Part shown: positions 40,664 to 49,135 of the stretch, one piece after another | Position numbering within the stretch: position 1 is the stretch's first letter | Layout: every line of letters starts with the position of its first letter | Source of the DNA: HRBIN30 sp964534275 | Lineage (GTDB): Bacteria > Desulfobacterota > Binatia > HRBIN30 | DNA length: 64,000 nt | Assembly: GCA_964534275.1 (NCBI GenBank) | Contig: CAZHQG010000011.1 | Location: 51,548-115,547 of the forward strand | Direction of reading: 5' to 3' | Notes under the pieces: generated by a model | Seen by the model: only the letters and a program-made list of their open reading frames with translations | The model's database searches: none | Told to the model about the DNA's origin: nothing | Position numbers and translations under genes: made by a program

Positions 40664-42019
40664 TTATTTGCCGTAACGGGTGAGGGTCATCGGGTCGAAC
40701 AAACTGGGATCCAGTGGCACCCGCCGATACGTCGGTGCCTGAGGGTCGGAGCGTAAGCCCCCCAAGGTCGCGCGATCGAGCTTGATGTTCTCCGCACACG
40801 CCCAAATGATGGTGCTTGCGGGTAACCATTCCGGGTCCTTCGGGTCCCCAGCCATGTGATTCACCCGAGCTTGCATTTGGTAGTTGTGAACCAACTCGCC
40901 GTTCCAACTGAACTTGCGATTCCAAGCGCCATCCCAAGTTTCGGCATCGATCCACAACTCGATACGGCCGTACAAGTAGTACTTGTCGCGGGGCACCGCC
41001 TCGACAATCCACATCGGACGCTTCGCCAAAGCAGAATCTGTGGGCGCCCACGGCACACCCTTCCAGCCCGGCAGCCAGAAGCCAGCCGTCGGAGGGTTGA
41101 GATCCGTTACAATGTTCCACCCGCCTCCGGGAACAGGCGTGATCGGGATCGGTCCACTGACCGCGTTGGGGTCCACGATCCTCAGTGCATCCCGCTTCCC
41201 GACTAACTTGAACTCGAAGTCCTCGGGCTTACCGTCGAAAAAGAAACCGTCGTCACCGCTAATGTCCGAGCCCAGGTATCCATCGGAACGATTGGCGGGG
41301 CTAACCGCGCGAACGCGGCGGAGTGCTGGCACGTAAGCCCATACGGAGTCGCGTTTTTGCGGGTCGCGGAATCGCCACGTGAGCGACGAAGTCCCTTGGA
41401 GGTCCGCCGGCGATTTCGTCACACCCAAGAACTGACTCTGCAGGCGATTGGGGTTTGGCTGCCGATATTTCGGCGGCACGCCATCGTAAAATTGGAACCA
41501 CCCGTCGGCGACGATCCCCCGGTCTAGCCCCCGCCGACTGAGCATGGCCACCAACGTCCGATTGTAACTCGATCCCCCGTACCAGTACGCCAGAAATTGG
41601 TTCCACACGATTTTTACGCCAGCTTTCGGGTCTTTCGGGTCGATGTTGGGAAACGGGATGCCGTAGTAAAAGTCAGGCTGCTTACCGGTGGCTTTTTCGA
41701 TGATCGTGCCGCGTTCATCGACATCCAACGTGGTGGCGTTCTTTTCCGTTGCTTCCAAGAACGATCGTTCCCACTTCGCGGTACCAACCGGGTATGCCAC
41801 AATTCGATTGCGGTACTCTCCCTTCTCGTAGTGCTTCAAGATTTCGGGTGGCAGCAAATCTTTGGCTAAATGCGCATTGCTTTGGTCCAGGTAGTCACCC
41901 ACACGCAGTCCTGGTGCGACTTCTTCGGCTTGTTCCGCCAATGCGGACCGTGTCGGCGTGCCGTACAGGGCAACCAACCAGGCGACCCCTAGCCCGATCC
42001 ACACGACTCGATGGTGCAT
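40664..42019 (-). CDS. DUF1329 outer-membrane-associated protein
   Basis: 451 residues. Signal peptide (HHRVVWIGLGVAWLVALYGTPTRSALA) and the DUF1329 family features: GLRVGDYLDQSNAHLAKDLLPPEIL near the start, RDPQKRDSVWAYVPALRRVRAVSPANRSDGYLGSD and GDDGFFFDGKPEDFEFKLVGKRD in the middle. DUF1329 proteins are periplasmic/outer-membrane proteins often encoded with DUF1302 proteins and hydrocarbon or sterol catabolic genes; they resemble LolA-like lipid carriers. ATG at 42019 chosen over upstream codons. Divergent from the regulated DUF35 operon, so its promoter is next to operator copy 2. Confidence 0.87.
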   Translation of the reverse strand: MHHRVVWIGLGVAWLVALYGTPTRSALAEQAEEVAPGLRVGDYLDQSNAHLAKDLLPPEILKHYEKGEYRNRIVAYPVGTAKWERSFLEATEKNATTLDVDERGTIIEKATGKQPDFYYGIPFPNIDPKDPKAGVKIVWNQFLAYWYGGSSYNRTLVAMLSRRGLDRGIVADGWFQFYDGVPPKYRQPNPNRLQSQFLGVTKSPADLQGTSSLTWRFRDPQKRDSVWAYVPALRRVRAVSPANRSDGYLGSDISGDDGFFFDGKPEDFEFKLVGKRDALRIVDPNAVSGPIPITPVPGGGWNIVTDLNPPTAGFWLPGWKGVPWAPTDSALAKRPMWIVEAVPRDKYYLYGRIELWIDAETWDGAWNRKFSWNGELVHNYQMQARVNHMAGDPKDPEWLPASTIIWACAENIKLDRATLGGLRSDPQAPTYRRVPLDPSLFDPMTLTRYGK

Positions 42020-42120
42020 ATCATCGTCTCCCTTCCCTTTGCTTTTTGCTTCTTGCGCATATTGCGCTTGCCAACTTCCATCCCGAAAAACGATGGCCTC
42101 CTTGTGTAGCACCAGTGCGC

Positions 42121-42150
42121 TTGACAAACAAACGTTCGTTGGAATACATG
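42121..42150 (+). promoter_or_regulatory. Regulated leaderless promoter with TetR-type operator (copy 2 of 3)
   Basis: -35 TTGACA (42121-42126), operator AACAAACGTTCGTT (42127-42140) in the spacer, weak -10 TACATG (42145-42150). Start codon at 42159 is 38 nt from the first -35 base, identical to the copies at 8240 and 48388. No Shine-Dalgarno precedes the ATG. Could also influence divergent DUF1329. Confidence 0.75.
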
Positions 42151-42158
42151 CCCGCACC

Positions 42159-42629
42159 ATGCAGCTTGCGGATCTCACGGTAGAACCGATGACCCAGCGC
42201 CAGGTCATGGAGTTTCCCTACAAGCACTCCACGGGTCCTGTGGTGGGGCGCTTCCTCGCTGGACTGAAAGAGCAACGGCAAATTTGGGGACAACGGGTTG
42301 CCGGCGGCGCAGTGGTGGTGCCTCCTTTGGGGTACTCTGAATGGGATGGCAGCGCGGCCGGCGAGTGGGTGCCCGTAGCCGATATCGGGACAGTCGTGGC
42401 CGTGGCGCGAGTGTGGCAGCCGATCGAGCGCTTGCACCCGTTTACGGACCCCTTTGCCTATCTCCTCGTTCGCCTCGATGGCGCCGATACTGCCTTGCTG
42501 CACGTGGCGCGGCGGGACCACGAGCGTATCCGGATTGGGTCGCGCGTACGCGCCGAGTGGGCCCCGGATGGCGAACGGAAAGGCTCGATCTGGGATATTC
42601 GAGAGTTCGTGTTGCTGGATCCCGCCTGA
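42159..42629 (+). CDS. DUF35-like OB-fold protein (no zinc ribbon)
   Basis: 156 residues. DUF35-type architecture: an N-terminal helix and hairpin where the ribbon would be (EQRQIWGQRVAGGAVVVPPLGYSEW, no Cys), and an OB fold (IGTVVAVARVWQP, FAYLLVRLDGADTALLHVA, GSRVRAEWAPDGERKGSIWDIREF). First gene of a six-gene operon with a second DUF35 and two thiolase-like genes, suggesting one DUF35 per thiolase. Start ATG coincides with the predicted transcript start. Confidence 0.78.
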   Translation: MQLADLTVEPMTQRQVMEFPYKHSTGPVVGRFLAGLKEQRQIWGQRVAGGAVVVPPLGYSEWDGSAAGEWVPVADIGTVVAVARVWQPIERLHPFTDPFAYLLVRLDGADTALLHVARRDHERIRIGSRVRAEWAPDGERKGSIWDIREFVLLDPA

Positions 42630-42683
42630 GCTCGGCCTGCCCACACAACGTTGCGTTCGATCGTTCACCCAGGAGGTTTGCGT

Positions 42684-43184
42684 ATGGCGTTTTCCGAGCC
42701 CCCCAGCGAACCGGTCAAGTACGTGGACTCTCTTGTCTGGCTCCCGTACCACTATGTTGCCGGTGACTACCGAGCGGTGTACTTGCGAGCATTGAAGGAC
42801 CGAAAAATCCTCGGCTCGCGTTGCGACGTAAGTGGGAAGGTTTTCGTACCGCCAGTCTTGAACTCACCGGAAACCTTTGCGCCATGTTCAGAGATTGTTC
42901 AGGTTAGCGATCGCGGAACCATCACGACGTTCTGCATCGTGAACATTCCGGTCATTGGCCGCAACCTCGAACTGCCGTACGTGGCAGCCTCTGTGGTTCT
43001 TGATGGCGCGGACATCCCCATCTTCGCCCTCATTCAAGAGTGCAAGCCAGAGGAGGTCCACATGGGGATGCGCGTGGAGGCGGTGTGGAAACCGGACGGG
43101 GAACGCCAAGGGGATCACGAAGATATTCTGCACTTTCGGCCGAGTTCTGAGCCACGTTCCTCGGAGTGGCCGCGCCGCCTGTAA
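42684..43184 (+). CDS. DUF35 OB-fold protein (partial zinc ribbon)
   Basis: 166 residues. AGGAGG site precedes the ATG. OB fold: DRGTITTFCIVNIPVIGRNLELPYVAASVVLDGADIPIFALI and MGMRVEAVWKPDGERQGDHEDILHF. The ribbon keeps two Cys (SRCDVSGK and FAPCSE) where four are usual. It lies 17 bp before the thiolase-like gene at 43202. Second DUF35 of the operon, presumably subunit of an aldolase/thiolase complex. Confidence 0.83.
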   Translation: MAFSEPPSEPVKYVDSLVWLPYHYVAGDYRAVYLRALKDRKILGSRCDVSGKVFVPPVLNSPETFAPCSEIVQVSDRGTITTFCIVNIPVIGRNLELPYVAASVVLDGADIPIFALIQECKPEEVHMGMRVEAVWKPDGERQGDHEDILHFRPSSEPRSSEWPRRL

Positions 43185-43201
43185 GGAGGGAAGTTGCGTT
43201 T

Positions 43202-44323
43202 ATGGCTCAATTGCGGAACGTCGCCGTTGTCGGCTTTGCCCAATTGCCTGTGGTCGCTCGCGACGAACATCGCACCGCGATCGAGATGCTCTACCCGGTC
43301 GTGCGCCAGGCGCTCGACGAGTGCGGAGTGCGTCGCGACGACATCGAGTACCAAATTGCCGGGTCTACCGACTACATGGATGGCCGGCCCTTCGGGTTCG
43401 TCGGAGCTTTGGAGGCAATGGGCTCGTGGCCTCCGCGGGAGGACCTGCATCTGGAGATGGACGGGATCTTTTGCGCCTATTACGCGTGGCTACGGATTCA
43501 AGCCGGCTATTGCGATACGGCGCTGGTGGTTGCGCACGGTAAGGTATCGGAAGGCGAGCCCCGGCGGGTGACGAACTTGCAAATGGATCCCTATTACCAT
43601 GCGCCGCTTGGCGTCGACGCGGTGGCCTCGGCGGCATTGCAGGCCAGCATGGTCTTGGCGCGTACCGGCCTAGGAGATCGGGACTTGGCCATCCTTGCCG
43701 CGCGGAACCGCGAGGCCGGAGCGCACAACTCCGACGCCCAACTACGTGCGCCCGCGACCCCCGAAGAGCTGCAGGCAACACCCTTTGTCGTGGAGCCGTT
43801 GCGTGCGGGGTACATCCCTCCCGTAGGGGAAACCGCGACGTGTCTGATTCTGGCAGCCGAGGGTAAAGCGGAGCGCATGTGCGATCACCCGGTGTGGATC
43901 CACGGCGTGGAGCACCGTTCCGAGCTGCAAACGTTGGGTGCCCGCGATTTGTCGCGCAGCGCAGGAGCCAAGCTGGCGGCAGAAAAGGCGCTGGCCATGG
44001 CGGGCCTCGATCGGGCGGATCAAGTCGATTTTGTGGAATTCCATGCGCTGAATCCGGCTGAGGAAATCGTGCTGTGCGAGGCTCTTAGGCTCGACCCGTT
44101 CGGGGCCCGACCGGTGCGAAATCCGTCCGGCGGGCCCCTCTGTGCGGACCCTGTGATGAGCACCGGCTTGATTCGCTTAGGCGAGGCCTTTCGACAGCTT
44201 TCCGGAAAAGCGGGAGAGCGCACCGTGGCTGGAGCAGAGCGCGCATTGGTGCATGGACAGCAGGGGCACTGTTTGCAGACGAACATCGTGTGGATTTGCG
44301 GAAGTCGAAGGAGATGGTCATGA
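43202..44323 (+). CDS. Thiolase-like protein (Ltp2 type) without canonical Cys, copy A
   Basis: 373 residues. N terminus LRNVAVVGFAQLPVVARDEH and C-terminal RPVRNPSGGPLCADPVMSTGLIRLGEAFRQL follow SCP2-type thiolases; VEFHALNPAEEIVLCEALRL matches the region after the second substrate-binding loop. The nucleophile loop (EDLHLEMDGIFCAYYAWLRIQ) lacks the Asn-x-x-Cys-x-Ser-Gly pattern. AAGGAGG site before ATG at 43202. Stop overlaps the next thiolase-like gene by ATGA, so A and B may form a heteromer. Confidence 0.85.
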   Translation: MAQLRNVAVVGFAQLPVVARDEHRTAIEMLYPVVRQALDECGVRRDDIEYQIAGSTDYMDGRPFGFVGALEAMGSWPPREDLHLEMDGIFCAYYAWLRIQAGYCDTALVVAHGKVSEGEPRRVTNLQMDPYYHAPLGVDAVASAALQASMVLARTGLGDRDLAILAARNREAGAHNSDAQLRAPATPEELQATPFVVEPLRAGYIPPVGETATCLILAAEGKAERMCDHPVWIHGVEHRSELQTLGARDLSRSAGAKLAAEKALAMAGLDRADQVDFVEFHALNPAEEIVLCEALRLDPFGARPVRNPSGGPLCADPVMSTGLIRLGEAFRQLSGKAGERTVAGAERALVHGQQGHCLQTNIVWICGSRRRWS

Positions 44324-45471
44324 AGCGGCCGGTAGCTGTTGTCGGCGTGGGCCAAACCCATCACGCCTCGCGCCGTTCCGACGTGAGCATCGCGGGCCTG
44401 GTACGCGAGGCCGTGGATCGCGCACTCCTCGATGCCGGCCTCGAACACCGAGACATCGATGCTGTGATCTTGGGGAAGGCGCCGGACATGCTCGAAGGCG
44501 TGGCCCAGCCAGAACAATTCCTCGTCGGCGCGGTAGGGGCTCACCTGAAACCAATGCTACGGGTTCACACAGCGGGTTCGGTCGGGGCTTCCACTGCGAT
44601 CACGGCGGCGACGCATGTGGCGTCGGGGCTGTTCAACAGAGTGCTCACCGTGGCCTTCGAGAAGCAGTCCGAAGGAAACACCATGTGGGCGCTCTCGCCC
44701 AATCTTCCGTTTACGGCGCCTCTCGTGGCCGGCGCGGGCGGTTACTTCGCCCCGTATTGCAGAGAATACATTGCCCGGAGCAAGGCGCCGTTGCACATCG
44801 GGCCTCTTACGATGGTGTACGCACGGGAAAACGGGGCCCGCAACGAGTATGCGCACCTGCGAGAGCCAGTCACGATTGAACAAGTGCTGGAGACCCCCAT
44901 GCTTTGGGATCCAATTCGGTTTGGAGAAACCTGTCCGGCTTCCGATGGCGCGGTAGCGATGATCCTCGCGAACGAGGAGTTGGCGCGGAAGGGACCGCGC
45001 AAGCCAGCGTGGATCAAGGGAGCTGCAACCTTTGCGGAAGCCATGTGGGTGCCCAACCGCGACCAAGTGAGCCCCCGCGCTGGGCAAATGTGTGCGCGGA
45101 AGGTTTACGAGATGGCTGGCATTTCCGATCCATGGAAGGAAATCGACACCGCAGAGCTGTATGTGCCGTTTTCTTGGTTCCAGGCGATGTGGCTCGAAAA
45201 TCTCGGTTTTTGTGCCGAGGGCGAGGGTTGGAAGGCAATCGACCGCGGAGATACCCGGTTCGGGGGGAAGCTGCCCATCGATCCGTCAGGCGGGGTGCTG
45301 TGCACCAATCCGATCGGGGCATCGGGAATGCTGCGCCTGGCAGAGGCAGCGCTGCAAGTAATGGGGCGTGCGGGTGCGCATCAGGTGGATGGCGCGAAAA
45401 CGGCGCTCGGGCATGCGTATGGGGGCGGGGCACAGTACTTCGCGATGTGGGTGGTCAGCAGCGAGCTTTGA
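44320..45471 (+). CDS. Thiolase-like protein (Ltp2 type) without canonical Cys, copy B
   Basis: 383 residues. RPVAVVGVGQTHHASRRSD at the N terminus, RVHTAGSVGASTAITAATHV where the Cys loop should be (no Cys), and a C-terminal GKLPIDPSGGVLCTNPIGASGMLRLAE plus GHAYGGGAQYFAMWV. Same fold as copy A and coupled to it. A degradative thiolase is therefore unlikely; aldol cleavage or another CoA-ester reaction together with DUF35 is the best inference. Confidence 0.85.
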   Translation: MKRPVAVVGVGQTHHASRRSDVSIAGLVREAVDRALLDAGLEHRDIDAVILGKAPDMLEGVAQPEQFLVGAVGAHLKPMLRVHTAGSVGASTAITAATHVASGLFNRVLTVAFEKQSEGNTMWALSPNLPFTAPLVAGAGGYFAPYCREYIARSKAPLHIGPLTMVYARENGARNEYAHLREPVTIEQVLETPMLWDPIRFGETCPASDGAVAMILANEELARKGPRKPAWIKGAATFAEAMWVPNRDQVSPRAGQMCARKVYEMAGISDPWKEIDTAELYVPFSWFQAMWLENLGFCAEGEGWKAIDRGDTRFGGKLPIDPSGGVLCTNPIGASGMLRLAEAALQVMGRAGAHQVDGAKTALGHAYGGGAQYFAMWVVSSEL

Positions 45472-45513
45472 GGCGTGCGGAAGCGCGGGAGTTTGTTCGT
45501 GGAGGAGCAGAAG

Positions 45514-46332
45514 ATGGCAGCGAGTGCACCAGCGGTCCTGTTTGAAAAACAAGATGGCATCGCCGTCGTGACGATGAACCGTCCGGAAGTGCGAAATGCA
45601 ATCAACCCAGAGATGCTCTGTCGGCTGGCGGACGCGTGGGAAACGATCAACAACGACCCGGAAATCCGCGTTGCGATCCTGACCGGTGCGGGGGACAAGG
45701 CGTTTTGTGCTGGTGCGGACTTGAACAAACTCGTACGCATGATGCAGGGCCTGCGACCACCGGAGACAGAATTTGACGAGCGCATCAAGAATGACGTCAG
45801 CATTATCTACAAAGGGTTGCTGCGCAATTATCGGGTCCACAAACCCCTGATTGCAGCGGTGCGCGGGTTTTGCGTGGCAGGCGGAACCGAACTGCTCACC
45901 ACAACGGACATCCGTGTTGCCAGCGACGATGCTCGTTTCGGCCTCGCAGAAGTGAAATGGAGCTTGTTCCCAATGGGTGGCTCCACCGTGCGATTGCCGC
46001 GCCAAATTCCTCTGTGTTTTGCGATGGAAATTCTCTTGACCGGAGAACAGTTCTCGGCTGCAGACGCACTCCGGATGGGGCTCATCAACAAAGTTGTGCC
46101 GGGCGATCAGGTGATGGCGGAAGCAAGGCGGTACGCCGAGATTATCCGCGACAATGGCCCTCTGGCGGTCCAAGCGGTCAAGCGTTCGGTTCTAGACGGC
46201 CTGGATCTTCCGAGCGAACGCGCTTTGGAGCGGGAACTCGAATTGGGGATTCCCGTATCGATGTCAGAAGACTGCCGCGAGGGAACGAAAGCGTTTAACG
46301 AGAAACGCAAACCTGTGTTCAAAGGGCGATAG
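45514..46332 (+). CDS. Enoyl-CoA hydratase/isomerase family protein
   Basis: 272 residues. Crotonase motifs: GIAVVTMNRPEVRNAINPEM, AFCAGADLNKLV, VRGFCVAGGTELLTTTDIRVAS with the first catalytic Glu, and FGLAEVKWSLFPMGGSTVRLPR with the second Glu position. Ribosome site GGAGGAG precedes ATG at 45514. Fits hydration of an enoyl-CoA to the beta-hydroxyacyl-CoA that the neighbouring Ltp2-like proteins would cleave. The acyl-CoA synthetase gene follows after 2 bp. Confidence 0.9.
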   Translation: MAASAPAVLFEKQDGIAVVTMNRPEVRNAINPEMLCRLADAWETINNDPEIRVAILTGAGDKAFCAGADLNKLVRMMQGLRPPETEFDERIKNDVSIIYKGLLRNYRVHKPLIAAVRGFCVAGGTELLTTTDIRVASDDARFGLAEVKWSLFPMGGSTVRLPRQIPLCFAMEILLTGEQFSAADALRMGLINKVVPGDQVMAEARRYAEIIRDNGPLAVQAVKRSVLDGLDLPSERALERELELGIPVSMSEDCREGTKAFNEKRKPVFKGR

Positions 46333-46334
46333 CC

Positions 46335-48011
46335 ATGCTGGCCCACTTGGCCCGGTTCCTGGACCTCATTGCCCGCGAGATTCCCGATCGCGAGGCGTTG
46401 ATCTGGCGCGACCGGCGGTGGACGTACGCACAGCTCGCAGAGCGAAGTAAGCGATTTGGAAACGCGCTCCTGCACCTGGGTTTGGGGTGCCGCCGCGAAC
46501 GCAGCGGGTTGCAACCTTGGGAGTCGGGGCAGGACCATGTGGCTTTGTACTTGTACAATGGCAACGAGTACCTCGAGGCTGCCTACGGTGCGTACTTTGC
46601 CCGTGCGGTTCCGATCAACGTCAACTACCGCTACGTCGAGGACGAGCTTCTCTATGTACTCGAAAACAGCCGCGCCAAGGCGATCGTCTATCATGGCTGC
46701 TTCGCTCCCCGGCTGGCACAGATTCGCCACCGCCTGCCGGACTTGCGCGTTTGGATTCAAGTGGACGATGGTTCCGGAGAACCGCTCCTTCCGGGGGCGG
46801 TCGAGTACGAGAGCTTGCTTGCGGACCACAGCCCGAACTTGCCTCCCCTCCCCTATTCTCCAGACGATTTGTACATCCTCTACACGGGTGGTACGACGGG
46901 CCTGCCAAAGGGCGTGGTGTGGCGCCACGAGGATGTGTTTTACGCTGGCCTCGGAGGAGCGCTGCCAGGATTTCCTCGGATCGAAACGGACGAACAATTG
47001 CTCGAGCTGGCACGGAGCGGACTCGGTGGCCGACCCGTGGTGGCTGCTCCCTTCATGCACGGTGCAGGACACTGGTCGTGCTTCAACGCCTTCCATCGAG
47101 GGGGCACGGTGATCCTTCCCGACGAGGTGCGACACTTCGACCCTCACGCGGTGTGGCAGGCAGTCGAGCGGCACCGTGCGGATCAGCTCATGCTCATTGG
47201 CGACGCCTTTGCGCTACCACTGCTCGACGCGATCAAGCAGCGCAAGTACGACACTTCGTCGATCCGCGTGCTCGTGAGTACTGCTGCGGTCCTTTCGCCT
47301 ACCGTTCGCGAGGAACTGCTCCAGTACCTGCCTGAGGGCATCTTCGTCATCGAAAACATTGGTGCGAGCGAGGCGGGAATGCAGGCGATGAGTTTCGATA
47401 CGCGTACCAATTACCGCGGGATCCCTGGCTACCAGTTGCGAGACACGACGGTACTCCTGAACGCCGATCGCACCGCCGTAGTGGATCCGAAAACCGCAAG
47501 ACCCGGACCGGACGGAGACGTCGGTTGGGTGGCGACCAAAGGGCCACTGCCCCTTGGCTACCTAGGCGACCCAGAAAAAACCGCAGCGACATTTCTGGTG
47601 ATCGATGGGGTCCGTTACTGCGTTGGCGGAGATCGTGGCTGCTTTTCGGAAGATGGGCGAGTGTTGTTTCTTGGCCGCGAGTCTTTTTGCATCAACACCG
47701 GCGGCGAAAAAGTCTATGCCGAAGAGGTGGAACGGGTGGTCAAGAGCCACCCCGCGGTGTATGACGCCCTTGTGGTTGGCGTGCCCGATCCGCGTTGGGG
47801 CCAGCGGGTCACTGCGGTGATTGTTCCGGCGCCGGGCTGCGCGCCGCCGAACTTGGAAGAACTGCGAGCCCACTGCGCACGCCACTTGGCGGGTTACAAG
47901 GTTCCGCGCTCCCTGGTGCTCGCGGAACAAATTGTGCGGAGCCCGAGCGGCAAGCCGGATTATTACTGGGCACGCAAGTACGCGATCGACCAGCTCGGAC
48001 TCGAAGGCTGA
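46335..48011 (+). CDS. Acyl-CoA synthetase (FadD19/FadD17-like)
   Basis: 558 residues, full-length adenylate-forming ligase. P-loop YTGGTTGLPKGVVW (A3), ENIGASEAG (A5 region), and the lid GGEKVYAEEVERVVKSHPAVYDALVVG with a C-terminal Lys in SPSGKPDYYW. Activates a carboxylic acid to its CoA thioester with ATP. A distinctive segment after GLGC (RRERSGLQPWESGQDHVALYLYNGNEYLEA) is shared with 60195-61844 and with FadD enzymes acting on steroid side chains. Last gene of the 42159 operon. Confidence 0.92.
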   Translation: MLAHLARFLDLIAREIPDREALIWRDRRWTYAQLAERSKRFGNALLHLGLGCRRERSGLQPWESGQDHVALYLYNGNEYLEAAYGAYFARAVPINVNYRYVEDELLYVLENSRAKAIVYHGCFAPRLAQIRHRLPDLRVWIQVDDGSGEPLLPGAVEYESLLADHSPNLPPLPYSPDDLYILYTGGTTGLPKGVVWRHEDVFYAGLGGALPGFPRIETDEQLLELARSGLGGRPVVAAPFMHGAGHWSCFNAFHRGGTVILPDEVRHFDPHAVWQAVERHRADQLMLIGDAFALPLLDAIKQRKYDTSSIRVLVSTAAVLSPTVREELLQYLPEGIFVIENIGASEAGMQAMSFDTRTNYRGIPGYQLRDTTVLLNADRTAVVDPKTARPGPDGDVGWVATKGPLPLGYLGDPEKTAATFLVIDGVRYCVGGDRGCFSEDGRVLFLGRESFCINTGGEKVYAEEVERVVKSHPAVYDALVVGVPDPRWGQRVTAVIVPAPGCAPPNLEELRAHCARHLAGYKVPRSLVLAEQIVRSPSGKPDYYWARKYAIDQLGLEG

Positions 48012-48387
48012 GGTTGCTTCGGGCGACCTCATGTGCGGCCTGCGCCCCACCCTTGTGGTGCGGACTTTGGTGGTGGCCCTGCAGGCGCCGGACCAGCACA
48101 AACTCCGGTGAATCAGGGTCTCTGCTTCCGGCGCCCGCGGACACGAAGCCTTCCGCAACATGACAGCTCGCGGCGCGACTTTCGCAGGCAGCCGTGCGTG
48201 TCGTGGAACGACGCCGCTTTGTAGCCTCCGCTTCGCGCCTCGGGAGCCTCGCCTGCCGATGCAGCACCAGAGAGATCCCCGCCGAACAAGATGGGCTGCG
48301 CGACTGTCGTTGCGCGCTCGCCCGGAGCCGCGCCAGGGCGGCGGGTGCTCGGTGGTCCACCGGGTTCGATTCTCGTGCAAATCCCAT
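48012..48387. other. Gene-free GC-rich stretch upstream of TetR operator
   Basis: 376 bp. Open frames here have no recognisable motif or ribosome site. A short T-arm-like string near 48362 (GGTTCGATTC) does not fold into a tRNA. Holds the promoter/operator at its downstream edge. Confidence 0.4.
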
Positions 48388-48417
48388 TTGACAAACAAAC
48401 GTTTGTTGGGCTAGGAA
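48388..48417 (+). promoter_or_regulatory. Regulated leaderless promoter with perfect TetR-type operator (copy 3 of 3)
   Basis: -35 TTGACA (48388-48393), perfect 14-bp palindrome AACAAACGTTTGTT (48394-48407), weak -10 TAGGAA (48412-48417). The GTG start of the TetR gene is 38 nt from the first -35 base, as in the other two copies. The repressor could therefore regulate itself. Confidence 0.78.
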
Positions 48418-48425
48418 ATTAGGTC

Positions 48426-49121
48426 GTGGCGAACGCTGCGGGCGGAAAAAACGAGAACGGGAAGACCACGCGAGACGTCATCCTCGACGTAGCTGAGCGG
48501 TGTTTTGCGGAGCGAGGCTTCTCCGGCGTATCGGTTCGCGAGATTGCAGCCGAGGTCGGGCTGAAGAACCAGGCGAGCCTCTATCATTACTTTCGGAACA
48601 AACGCGCGCTGTACGAGGCGGTGCTCGCTCGTGGGGTGGAGGCAATCGTCTCGTTGGTCGCGGCAGGAGCTGGCAGCACGAATGGCGGGGGAAGCCAGCG
48701 AGAAGTGGTCGAGGAGACAATCGACCGGGTGGTGGATTTCCTGGTGGAGCACCCGCACTTGCCTCGGTTGATTCAGCGCGCCGGGATCGACGAGATTCGG
48801 TACTTCCGCGGCGCGGTCATGCGGTTGTTGCGGCCACTCTTCCAGCAAGGGCTCGGCGTGCTGGCGGTCAGCGGGGCACCGTGGCGTCGGGAAGACCTGC
48901 CGCACTTAGCGGTGGGTATTTATCACCTGATCTTTGCGTATTTTGCGAACGCCCAGCTGCTTTCGTTGGTGACGGATTCGGACTGGCTCGGGCCAGCAGC
49001 AGTCGAGCGGCAACGGCGGTTTCTGAAAGGCGCGGTCGGGCAACTGCTTGGTATACGCGAGGTAGGTGCCGTTCCTGTGCTGCGCACGGTTCGTGCAGCA
49101 CGGCCGAGAAAGACCACGTGA
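48426..49121 (+). CDS. TetR-family transcriptional regulator, probable master of the side-chain regulon
   Basis: 231 residues. N-terminal TetR HTH: TTRDVILDVAERCFAERGFSGVSVREIAAEVGLKNQASLYHYFRNKRALY. C-terminal ligand domain (~65-200) is helical with the TetR_C-like HPHLPRLIQRAGIDE segment. GTG start at 48426 lies at the predicted transcription start under a perfect palindrome. The same palindrome controls the operons at 8278 and 42159, which makes this protein the best candidate for the regulator. Ligand unknown, probably an acyl-CoA intermediate. Operon continues with P450, ferredoxin and cyclase. Confidence 0.88.
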   Translation: MANAAGGKNENGKTTRDVILDVAERCFAERGFSGVSVREIAAEVGLKNQASLYHYFRNKRALYEAVLARGVEAIVSLVAAGAGSTNGGGSQREVVEETIDRVVDFLVEHPHLPRLIQRAGIDEIRYFRGAVMRLLRPLFQQGLGVLAVSGAPWRREDLPHLAVGIYHLIFAYFANAQLLSLVTDSDWLGPAAVERQRRFLKGAVGQLLGIREVGAVPVLRTVRAARPRKTT

Positions 49122-49135
49122 GGGAGGGAAAGAGC

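Noticed and set aside
48340..48387. tRNA-like T arm (GGTTCGATTC) before the TetR promoter
   Set aside because: The flanking bases do not form a T stem, acceptor stem or anticodon arm.
48500..49135. A 622-codon frame beginning inside the TetR gene and continuing into the P450 gene
   Set aside because: The first ~212 codons lie out of frame within TetR; the P450 begins at the ATG at 49136 with a good ribosome site.
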